Shown here one piece after another: positions 52,635-61,760 of a DNA stretch of 64,000 nt. Within the stretch, counting starts at the first letter, position 1; the number at the start of each line of letters is the position of its first letter. The position numbers were made by a program, and so were the translations under genes. This DNA comes from Camarhynchus parvulus (lineage: Eukaryota > Chordata > Aves > Passeriformes > Thraupidae), in assembly GCF_901933205.1 (NCBI RefSeq), contig NC_044572.1:64830465-64894464 (forward strand). The letters are read 5' to 3'. The notes below the pieces were generated by a model. The model had not been told where the DNA came from, ran no database searches, and saw nothing but the letters and a program-made list of their open reading frames with translations.

Positions 52635-53295
52635 CAGATAATCAATTAGGTTGGAAAAGGTCTCTGAGATCATCGAGTCCAACCCTTGACCAAACACCAC
52701 CATGTCAACTAGGCCATGGAATGTGTGCCACTTCCAGCTGTTTCTTGGAACATTTGCAAGGTTGGTGACTCAACCACCTCCCTGGGCAGCAGATTCCAAT
52801 GGCTCACCCACTCTTTGCATGAAAAAATTCTTCCTTATGTCCAACCTGAACATCCCCTGGACATCTTGAGGCTATGTCCTCTTGTCCTGTTGCTGACTGC
52901 CTGGGAAGAGAGACCAAAAACCATTTGGGTACAGCGTCATGGCAGGTGGTTGTAGAGGGTGTCAAGGTCCCCTACCAGCCTCTTTTTCTCCAGGCTAAAC
53001 ATCCCCAAGCTCCTCCAGTCTCCCTTCACAGGACTTGTGCTCCAGACCCATCACCAGCTCCGTTGCCCTTCTCTGGACCTGCTCCAGCACTTCAAGGTCT
53101 TTCAGTGAGAGGTCCAGAAGTGGACACAGGAGGTGAGATGTGGTCTCACCAGTGTCCAATACAAGGGATAACTGCCCTGATTCTGCTGGCCACACTAGTG
53201 CTGATCCAGGCCAGGATGCCATTGGCCTCCCTGGGCACATGCTGGCTCCTGTTCAGCTGCTGTCAACCTATGCACCCAGGTCCTTTTCCGCCGGG
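52635..53295 (-). mobile_element. CR1 LINE fragment abutting the promoter
   Basis: Reading the minus strand, this copy contains the end of CR1 ORF2 ([20 protein letters not shown], then [14 protein letters not shown]) and the 3' untranslated part. On + the landmarks are GGTTGGAAAAGGTCTCTGAG, ATCATCGAGTCCAACCC, GAACATCCCCTGGACATC and CACCCAGGTCCTTTTCCGCC. Its 5'-truncated end, near 53295, lies only about 360 bp from the first-exon ATG and directly adjoins the GC-rich promoter. The 3' terminal octamers are lost or degraded at about 52635. Frameshifts show it is inactive. Confidence 0.93.
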
Positions 53296-53393
53296 GAAAA
53301 GTGAAGGCCAGCAGCTTTGAAAAGGCACGGCCGGGGTCCCTGGGAGCAGGGCCGCCAGCCCTCGCTCTGTGGGGCTTTCCCTCCCCGGCCATC

Positions 53394-53432
53394 GGCGGAG
53401 GGAGGCGGCGGAGGGAGGCGGCGGAGGGAGGC
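53394..53432 (+). repeat. Three tandem copies of GGCGGAGGGAGGC
   Basis: A perfect 13-bp unit is repeated three times head to tail (53394-53406, 53407-53419, 53420-53432) and followed by a degraded AGCGGAAGGCG. Its many short G-runs give it G-quadruplex potential, and it could bind zinc-finger factors. It sits about 230 bp upstream of the ATG. Copy number may vary. Confidence 0.95.
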
Positions 53433-53512
53433 AGCGGAAGGCGCCGCGCCCGGTCTCGAACCCCCGTCCCCACGGCCTCCCCTCCGCGGCGCCACCGCGG
53501 TCCAGGAGCGGG

Positions 53513-53529
53513 GGGGCGGGGGCGGGGCC
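53513..53529 (+). promoter_or_regulatory. Overlapping GC boxes (Sp/KLF type)
   Basis: GGGGCGGGGGCGGGGCC contains two overlapping GGGGCGGGG motifs about 6 bp apart, the classic Sp1/KLF binding sequence. They lie about 20 bp upstream of the first octamer and about 130 bp upstream of the ATG, as expected for a TATA-less CpG-island promoter. Confidence 0.7.
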
Positions 53530-53547
53530 GGCTCGTTCCAGAGGGCC

Positions 53548-53555
53548 ATGCAAAT
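53548..53555 (+). promoter_or_regulatory. Octamer motif ATGCAAAT (proximal pair, copy 1)
   Basis: A perfect POU/Oct-factor octamer, embedded in otherwise extremely GC-rich sequence. An identical copy starts exactly 20 bp later. Confidence 0.75.
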
Positions 53556-53567
53556 GAGGGCGGCGCT

Positions 53568-53575
53568 ATGCAAAT
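53568..53575 (+). promoter_or_regulatory. Octamer motif ATGCAAAT (proximal pair, copy 2)
   Basis: Second perfect octamer in the same orientation, 84 bp upstream of the ATG. The two copies start 20 bp apart, about two helical turns, so both would face the same side of DNA. Wider context is shared too: each copy is followed by GA. Confidence 0.75.
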
Positions 53576-53629
53576 GATCGCGTTAGGCTGGCGGGGCGGC
53601 GCGCGGCGGGGCGCGCAGAGCGCGCGGGG

Positions 53630-53662
53630 ATGCGGCGGGGCGCGGAGGTGGCGCAGCCATGA
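53630..53662 (+). CDS. Upstream ORF of 10 codons, stop overlaps main start
   Basis: ATG at 53630 opens a frame encoding MRRGAEVAQP and ends at TGA 53660-53662. The main start ATG is 53659-53661, so the two share the sequence ATGA. This stop-start overlap could allow termination-reinitiation at the main start or restrain translation by sequestering ribosomes. The uORF start has G at -3 and C at +4, so it is a moderate initiator. It matters only if transcription starts upstream of 53630, which the promoter layout makes likely but which is not shown. No peptide function is implied. Confidence 0.45.
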   Translation: MRRGAEVAQP

Positions 53663-53670
53663 AGTACAAG
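53659..53670 (+). CDS. NEDD9: First coding exon of NEDD9 (HEF1/CAS-L), partial gene
   Basis: The exon encodes only MKYK and ends AAG|GTGAGA, a strong splice donor, leaving a phase-0 junction. NEDD9 proteins begin MKYK followed by NLMARALYDN, the start of the SH3 domain. The related BCAR1 also uses 3-5-residue starter exons joined at the same point, so the layout fits the CAS family. The start lies in a CpG island with G at -3. NEDD9 is a cytoplasmic scaffold at focal adhesions and the centrosome that links FAK, Src and Crk in migration and mitosis, and is prominent in lymphocytes. Only four residues are visible, so the assignment rests on these plus context. Exon 2 is not found to 64000, consistent with a long first intron. 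The frame running past the donor to 53982 is read-through, not protein. Confidence 0.68.
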
Positions 53671-53966
53671 GTGAGAGCGGCGGGCAAGGAGCCCGCACCG
53701 CAACCCGCACCGCACGCGGGGGTCCGACCGCTCGGGGATCCCCTCCGCACCTCCTCAAGGCGAGCCTGTTCCCGCGGGGCGGCCAGGTCTCCCTTCTGCC
53801 CTCCGCTGCGCTGTCTCCAGGAGCAGAGCCCCGGGAAGGTGTCCGCGCGGAGTGGGAGACGAGGGGGCAGCGAAGGGGACGGGCTGCGGGGACCCCCCGG
53901 GTGCTCTGTCGGTGTTGGCGGTGCGGGGAGAAGGAGCTCCTCTCGCTTTTCCCGCTGGTACCGGCC

Positions 53967-53978
53967 ATGGATAACGGG
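53967..53978 (+). other. Candidate alternative starter exon (MDNG)
   Basis: GCCATGG is a near-perfect Kozak start. It is followed by ATG GAT AAC GGG and then GTGAGC, a good donor in phase 0, the same phase as the MKYK exon. A transcript starting about 300 bp downstream within the CpG island could therefore splice MDNG to the common exon 2. BCAR1, the paralogue, is known to use several such interchangeable tiny first exons. No transcript evidence is available here, and in GC-rich sequence ATG plus GTGAG can co-occur by chance. Confidence 0.25.
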
Positions 53979-56900
53979 GTGAGCCCGGGATCGCGGGAAA
54001 GGTGGCGGGGCGGTGCGTGATGGCCAGGCGCGTTTGGGACAGGTACCCCGATCCTCCCCAGGAGCTCCTTCACCTCCTTCCAGGCGCTTGTGGATGTTTC
54101 CTTATCACGGTGCGGTCTGTTTGATGGATTACAAGCGAGGGGGGAAAAAAAAACCCTAACATTTTTTAAAAATGGGTAGCCTATTCCCCCGTACTAATTC
54201 CAATCATCTCAGCTTATTCAATAATCGCTTTTAGCGACCTTTTACCAGAGGGGTTTGTGGTTGGTTGGTTTTTTGGGTTTTTTCCCCAAAGACACAAATG
54301 TGGAGCCTTTTGTCCTAATATTACTCAAAAACATCTGGGCAAGGTACAGAATTGCCCACGGGGCATTAGATTACTGTACAGACATACCGTAATCTTGTGC
54401 GATTGGAAAAAAGGGGGGAGGGAAGGAAAAACTTTCCTTGCCCTGCCAAAAATAACTTCAGCGTCAATAAAAAGGTGATTTTGGAAATGTCACACGCTAT
54501 ATACTTACTTGGAGACTAAGTTGCTTTGGAAGTGAAGTCCGTCTCTGTACTAAACTGAGGCAGCGTGGTGTGAAAGGGTGCTGGTGGAGTGGCAGTGTGT
54601 GTGAGAAGTACGAGGGATACCCAGGTAAATGTGCAGGGATTTTTGTGCTCTTCTGTACATCTCTGAGCTCAGGCCAAGTTTTCAGGGTCTCTCAAGCCAA
54701 ACTTTGGGAAAGGTCAGAGTTAAATTTCCAAAGCAACTGCCAGTTTCTCCATCTCATGGAAAGACAAGGGAAAAAGAAATTGTGTTAGATGTGGGTTGAC
54801 AAAGGTAATCCAGGGCTTTCACAATTTTGACGTGGAGCTCATGGCTTTTTCTTTTTTTTTTTTTTTTAATAATTGTGTCTCAAACAACTGACTGATTTGA
54901 AGTCTGAGATAAAATCCATCTCTTCTATCTACTCCACCTCTGATCAGTCCAGGTAGACTTTATACCTGCCTAGAGTAGGTGTTACTCTGAGCAAAAAACA
55001 TGAGGCACTTGAGGGTAGAGGAGCAGCGTCATTGTTAGTCCAAAGCTCACAAACTGCTTTCAGGCTGCCCAGGGCCAAGGAACACTTGTATTCCAGTATC
55101 AAAATAATGGTCCTGCATAGTTATATAGCTTCCTGATTTCTTGTATGTAGGCCAGTGGCCCTGCAAGAATAGGGACAGATAAGGTGGCTCAAAAGGGGGA
55201 AGTCTTCCCTGCTCTGTAATGTTTCCTTTGCCCTGTATTGTGGGAATGAGGATTTTGGATTTGGTTTGTGATTACGTAATTCTAGACAGAGAAGACTAGA
55301 CGGAAAAAGAACAAGCCATTAAAAATAAATAAATAAAAAGAGAAGACTGAGGGGTTTGGCCTCAAAAACCTTCTTGCTGGATTACAGTGTTTACTTTCCC
55401 TGGTAAATGTGAAGTAGTTAGTGTTTGACTGGGACAAACATTCTTAGATCTATTTCTTATCCCTAGAGTAATACACAAAGAAAATACCTGCACATTCAGT
55501 CTTTGTTCTTTTGTTTTTTCTGTATTTTCTCTCTTTCTTTTATCTTCCTATAGAAAAACATTATTCTTTTTATTGTACACATGAAATAAAGGAACAGAGA
55601 ATGCTAATGGCCTGCCTGGGGACATATCATCACTTCAGAGGAGGCTTAGCATCCAGGTGCAGATTTGGCTCTGTTTAACTGCTCCCAGGGTTATACTGGG
55701 GCCTGTCATTCCTTACTTTCATTGTGATAGTCTGTAAGCCCTCATTTGAAGAAATGATTGAAATGCCCATTATAGTTTAATTCAGAGTTTTAACAGTAGG
55801 ACAGAACAGGAACTGATTCATGGGTGAGACCCTGAATATGTGTCTCCATCACTCATGACTTTGCTTGCTGTGTGACTAAACCCAAGGTCATTTCTGGTCT
55901 AGAAATCCTTTTGGTACACAGTCTATACATTTCTTATTCAGACATTTTCAAAACTTGTTCCCTCCCTCTCTTCCTTCATCTAAGCTTCTTTTATTGTCCA
56001 TTGCACTCTTCCATCTTAACACTCAAGTCTGAATCCTCTGAAAGGGAAAATCCTTGTGGATTTAAGCAAGTTCAGAATTTTACCTTACATATGTCTCTAC
56101 ACCACTGTCCAGCTTTTGCACACTGTGAGAAATTCAGTGATTCTGTGACTATTTAAAGCAAAGAGAAATTTAACCCCAGGTCAGGTCCTGTTCTCCCATT
56201 CATGTACTACTTAAAACACTACTGAGAACACAGAAGTTATTTTAATTGAGCTATGGAAAGATGGGAAAGGTTAGGCATAAGAAATACTTGTGTTGGTTTG
56301 GAGCACTTCTTAGTCCTGCTGGTCTAAAAGCTGCTTTCAGAACCTAATTCCTGTAGGGGTGCAGTTGCATGAGGGCAGCACCTCAGTTCTTTGAGGACAG
56401 CAGCTTGCTTTTGAGCTAAATCCCCATGTACAACAAAACTGCGCCCCATCAAGTTCTCACAGGACTCCATTCCAGTATTCTGTAACCCAGGAGTAGGGTC
56501 AGCCTTTTCTGAAACCAGACACAGGCTATGACTCCAAGGATGGAGCAGTTACAGCTAGCTACAATGTACTCTGTAGCCACAGAAATTCCAGCGGGTTTCC
56601 ATGATGAGGGAAGGACATGGATGGGAGAGGGCGTATCTGGCCCCCAATTCCTGCACTCTTATCTCAGGCAATAAAAGTGCAACAGAAGCAAAAGGGAGAC
56701 GACATTATCATAACAAGGCTTTTGTAGCTTGGTGGCTGTTCACATGGAAGACAAAATAAGAGGGGGAAGGAAGGAAGAAAAGGGGACTTGTCTGTTTACT
56801 AAAACTTCCAAACAGTGAAAGAGGAGAGGGAAAAAAACCCTGCATTCCTTACCTCATTTAAGCCAAAAGAAATGACGTAGATGTAAAGTATGAGGTCTTG

Positions 56901-59900
56901 ATTATCTATTTTTAGATAATTTGTTGGGCAAGGAAGAAACCTAAATAGGGTTTGAAATGCCTGCCATTTGTGCTAAGGCACAGTCCTGTAATATGTAGAC
57001 TTGATTACAATGTCTGCATGCCAAGACAAACAAAATAGTGTCCCTGGGAAGAAATACAATATTCCCAACCAGAAGTGCTTGTGAAAAGCTGCTTGTAACC
57101 CTGGCAATGAAAGACTTTGAGTGCTGGACCATGTAAAAGGAAAAGAACTGTCTGTACTTTATTAACCAAATCCTCTCTGTTTCATTTATTCCTTCTTCCT
57201 CTTCGTTTCACTGTTTTTTTTAGTATCTCAGCAATCACAGGGTGGCAATCAAACTCAGAAGTAAATAGGAACTGTAAAGCCCTGTAAAATGTAGTAGGAG
57301 AGGAAAAACTGTCCAAGTTTGTGCCGTCTCTCTTACTGCCATGAGTTTAGAGTGGAAGTTTCATGATTTTTGTCTCACCTGTGCACCTACAGGATGAGGT
57401 GGCTGAGGTCTAGCAGGGTCAGGCCTAAGTCAGCAGCAGCACCAGTGAGATGTAGCCAGAAGGACTGTCCCCTTCATAAAGCTTGGAGGGCATTTTCAGG
57501 TTCTGGCTGTAGCCTCTGTGTGCCCCTTCCCTTCCCGTACTCCCCCTTTAGATTTATATTTGTATACTTAATAGAGGAGAGTGCCCCACTTCCCCAGGGT
57601 AGTTGAGAAACTCAACACACAACTGTGGGCACAATTGTGTCCACTTGCCCTACCAAAGTCTTAGTAGGACAGCAGAGTGCTTCTAATTCTGTTTTACAGA
57701 TGGAGCTGCTGAGGCTTAGGGATGTTACAGTGCTTATTTCAGAGGAGGAAAAGGAGCCGTCACAAAGCATTGCAGCCAACAGCATGCAGGTTTTTTGCCT
57801 GATCTCTAAACTTTTATCTTTTTATGCTAAGACCTGCTCCTGAGTAATGTAACTGTGAATCTATTGAATCAGAAACTGGCAGCCTAATCTGTCTCTGTCC
57901 AGTAGTTCCTAGTGTTTGATGGGGAAGCAGAACTACCAAATGAACAGCCTTCCTTATTTATTTGATAGTTCCAATTCAGTTTGATTCTAGATAGAGCAAG
58001 AGGCATTAGATACTTGTCTGGGAGGTTTTAGTTTTGCTTTTAAGGTCCTGCTAGAGGTTGCAGGTTACATGTTAGACTCTTACTTGGCCTAGAGCTATGT
58101 TGACTCAACTCTACTGATTCCAAACCGTGCCATACTATCAAAATACCTCATCGAGGGGGACCTATCACACCAGAGAGCAGGAAAGCTGTCTAATAGTAAG
58201 ACTTTATGGAAACATCTTCTGCAAAGGAAAAATGAAAGCACATTTCAGTGGTTATTGTCTTAGGCTGCAGAGCTCTGCTATTTTGCAGAATATAGGCTAG
58301 ACATCAGAGAAGTCTCATGAAGTGTTATTGGGAACTTGCTAAATTGTTGGAGCACAGTTCCTAAGACTGAAGACAAACTCATCTGTGGAATCTTACCATC
58401 TCAAGCCCAGCAACAAGTGGGGTTAGAAGACTATATTTGCACTGATATCTGATCACTGAACACTGAACTCCTGTGTGTGTTGTCTGAGGAGAAATTTGTA
58501 TTAGTGTATTGCCTGTGCTCCATTATAAGTATCAGAGTAATTGCAACAAGGCCAGGTGCATCAAGTGCATACTGAAAAGTAGAAAACCAGGAGCATAGAG
58601 CTTCCTACATGTCCTATTGCTGTTATCAAAGTTGTTAAGGGTATGGGAGTGCCTTCTGCACACAATAGATGGGCTTAGGTCACTTAAGGGCCAATGGGAA
58701 GTCACTTTTGCCTCGCTTATTTTATTTGGACTAACTTATTACAGCATTTAAGTACTTAAATCCCATTCATACAAGCAGCAATTAGGAACCCACCTGTCTC
58801 CCCGGGTCCAGAGTTCCATTTTTAGAGCAACATGAGTGCTTTAGAGGAGTATGCACAGTCTCTGCCTTGGCTGCAGCACTTGTGGAGGACCCTTATCTTG
58901 CGCTGTTCCCATTTCTGGCTGCTCTTGATGGAGACAAGTAACTGAACTTCTTGGGACATAGAAGTCCACACGCCTCTGCATTTGGAATCACAAATGCATA
59001 AGTCACTTTTCAAGAGGCTTCTTTACATAACAGATGCTCTCTGAGCATCCATGAAAGCAGTGGACATGTGGACATCTCCTGTTAGAGCAGCACTCTGGCC
59101 CCTGAAAGGTGCTTTATGCCAAGCCTTCAGTGGGCTTGAGCAGACACTCCTCTGGGACTGTACTATGAAAACAGTATTTATGGCAGGTATTGAGCAATGT
59201 TTATTAAGTCAGGCTACTGCTAAGAAAAGCTGCATGTAGAGGTATTTCTGCCTGTAAATGGCTGCAGCTCTCAGCATCAGTCAAGCTGGGTCACTTTATA
59301 GCAGCTCAGAGTGCAGCCTCTGCATATTATTGCCTGATTATCACAGCCTGCTCTTGGCAAGTCCCCGTTTTCTTTTGCCTTTTGGTCTAGACATTACTGT
59401 AGTGGAAACTGTCTTAATTTTAAGGAGCTCATTTTTCCACAGGAGATTTGGATGTAGTTTGTGTTTGACATGAAACAGGGCTGCTAAAGCTATAGTTCAC
59501 ACTCCTAGAAACACAAGTGCATAGCATGACAAAAATTGTATATTTTTTTTGTCTATAGGGATGAGGCCCATTCTCGCCTTTCTATTTTTATGTTGGTTTT
59601 GAAAACACTTTCTTCGCAGTCAGAGTGGATCAGCCTGCCAGAAAAGGAAGAGTAAAAAGAATGGGTTTGCTCTACAGGAATGCAAGTCAGCACATCAGAA
59701 GCCCTTTCTTAAGCAAGCCTCATCGACAGCAAGGTTGAAAATTTTAGCAATAGCAATACCATAAATCATTTGATAACAGCAAGTCTTAGAAAATGCTGAA
59801 GGAGCCTAGGATTAAATCTCAGTTCTTCCAGCGAATGACCTGCTTAGCTGCAGACAGAGAGGAAGATACAGACCATTTAAAAAAATCAATAATTCTCTTT

Positions 59901-60137
59901 CTAAAGAAGTTTTTGATCCAAAGGGTTAAGTACAAGACGAACAGAAGTGTGCACTCTGTTTGAGATAGAGCTAGCAGTAGGTGGTGTCATGAATGCCCTT
60001 GTCCTGTGGACTTTACATCCAGTTAAAAGGCTTAGGGTAATAAACCAATTTTTACTGCTGCAGAAGGGCGTATTTACCAGCAGATATCTTCTTTTCTTTT
60101 CTGTCTCTCTTTTTATACTGCTTTATTTTATTTGCAG

Positions 60138-60520
60138 CCCAGGAACTGCCCAAACCAGTCTCTCACAAGATCAAGATCTTACCTGATGAAGCTGAAGTTG
60201 TGCTTCAGCCTGAGATTGAGCAGAGTAACCAGAGCTGCTTAAAACTCACCTGCACCTTCACCATCCCTCTTCTCTGGGGTTACACTTACCCAGAAAATGT
60301 CAGCTTGCCAAAATCGAGCTGTTTTGAGAGGCTTGTTGACTTTTGGCCACTGCCCTGTAGGATGGAGATGGCTCTGACTGGACCTGGCAAACATCAGCTG
60401 CCAGCCAGGCTTGGCTCCCCTGGAATTCTCATTCACAGGCAAGGTGCTACCTGTCCCACCAGCCTGCTGAGGGCTGGAAGGAGCCTAGAAAGAGGAATTC
60501 CTGAGCTTGTTTTTCTTTAG
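60138..60520 (+). other. Possible cryptic or alternative exon in intron 1
   Basis: A long polypyrimidine tract from about 60088 ends in TTTATTTTATTTGCAG at 60137, a strong acceptor. One frame stays open for 127 codons to TAG at 60518-60520; the frame continuing phase 0 from MKYK stops after 35 codons. The protein from either frame is unfamiliar. It may be a terminal exon of a short isoform, a noncoding exon, or a chance acceptor. Confidence 0.15.
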
Positions 60521-61484
60521 TTAGCTGGACTCTCAGGGCATCCCAAATTGTAGCTGCTGTGTAGTATCCCAGATGGTGACACTAAAGTGACAGAGTAGGA
60601 TGGCTTTCCCTTCTAATTAATTTTTTGAGAGACCTGGGGGAAGAAGAGCATGTCCTAGTTCATTGAGGTTCTGACTTAAAAAAAAAAAAAATTTAAAAAA
60701 CATACTTTTAAAGCTGAAGCCATCAAACAAGTAAGTTGGTGGCAATACTGAGGTCCTGTGTCTAGATATGGACCTCAGTAGAAATATGGTTTCTTGACAA
60801 TCAAGTTGTAATTGTTTCCCCAGAGCCGCAGAAGGAAGGGTTAATTTTGGAAGGAGGGTTTGGGTTGGTTTTTTTTTTTTTTTTAAGGAAACTTTGTCTG
60901 GGATAAGACTGCTCACAAATGCCAGAAAATGGAAAACTGAGAACTCAAAACACACGTTTTGGGATTCTTTCTTTCTGTACTTTTTTTTCCTCCCTTCTGC
61001 TCTGCTTCTTCAATTCTTTAGCATTTAACATCCGATCTCCTTTCATTAAGTTTTTAATTGCTTGCCTGAGGGAAAGAGGTTAAGTTTTACATCTGCTTTT
61101 TGATTCTGGTGTACTGTGGTTTAATCACAGTGAGATCATATTTACTCTAAGGGTATTGTTTGCATGCTTGATTTTTTTTTTTCTCTCTCCCTGTTGATGT
61201 CACAAAAGGCACACAGCCCTCAGACAGATTTGAAAAGGCCTTTTAAAGTCATGGAACAAGATCACACCCTTCCTTGGGTGGGGGGAAAGGAAACCGCTTA
61301 CGAGGGTGAAACATATACAGAAAGCTTAGTGAGTTAGGTGTGGTGGAATTTCCCAAAATATTAATAGATCTTGAAGGTAAGTCAGGGGATGTGATTTGTA
61401 TTCCCAGAAAGAGCAAAGAGAATGGTATTTAAGCACTCCTGTAAAACCCCAGGAGCTCAGAGGGAATGAGAGGAATAAGAGGAA

Positions 61485-61760
61485 TACGTGATGAGCGGGT
61501 CAGCGCTCTGCCTGGCTGTAGATGTTTCTGTCGCACGCCGTGTGTGACGCCTGCGATGGCAGCAGCGCAGGGTGGGTGGGTGGTGTGCCAGTTCAGCAGC
61601 ACCCTGCTCGGTGCCAGGCTGTTGTCCCGGGCTGTTGTCCCAAAGGAGCCTTAGTCCCAGCCATGCCCCTGCCAGCGGAGCCGAGGCCACCGCGTCCGGC
61701 TGGCTGCACACAGGAAAGGGAGCGCCCCGCTCCCCTTGAGCTCCTCCTGCTCCGTGCCAT
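61485..61760. promoter_or_regulatory. CpG-dense patch in intron 1
   Basis: About 20 CpG dinucleotides fall within about 275 bp, against a CpG-poor background, including CACGCCG, CCGCGTCCGG and two ACGTG cores. GGCTGTTGTCCC is directly repeated with a 14-bp period at about 61617-61643. It could be an intronic enhancer or alternative promoter. No exon is recognised in it. Confidence 0.4.

Larger units (their letters stand above)
53296..54060 (+). promoter_or_regulatory. CpG-island promoter of the NEDD9-like gene
   Basis: GC content and CpG density jump sharply at about 53296 and fall away by about 54060, whereas flanking sequence is AT-leaning and CpG-poor. No TATA box precedes the first exon. 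The stretch has GC boxes at 53513-53529, two octamers at 53548-53575, a GCGCGC-AGA-GCGCGC palindrome at 53611-53625, and the coding start at 53659. Transcription is expected to begin somewhere in about 53585-53625. Open frames of 239 and 292 codons on opposite strands result from the scarcity of AT-rich stop codons, not from genes. Confidence 0.88.

Noticed and set aside
53671..53982. MKYK frame continuing for 107 codons without splicing
   Set aside because: The sequence after codon 4 is a strong GTGAGA donor, and the read-through residues do not resemble a CAS-family SH3 domain.
53301..54020. 239-codon plus-strand open frame in the CpG island
   Set aside because: Starts upstream of the expected transcription start, crosses the splice donor at 53671 and has low-complexity GC-driven composition.
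53195..54073. 292-codon minus-strand open frame across the CpG island
   Set aside because: It runs from a CR1 fragment into promoter sequence, is very Pro/Arg/Ala-rich, overlaps long frames in other phases, and is explained by lack of AT-rich stop codons.
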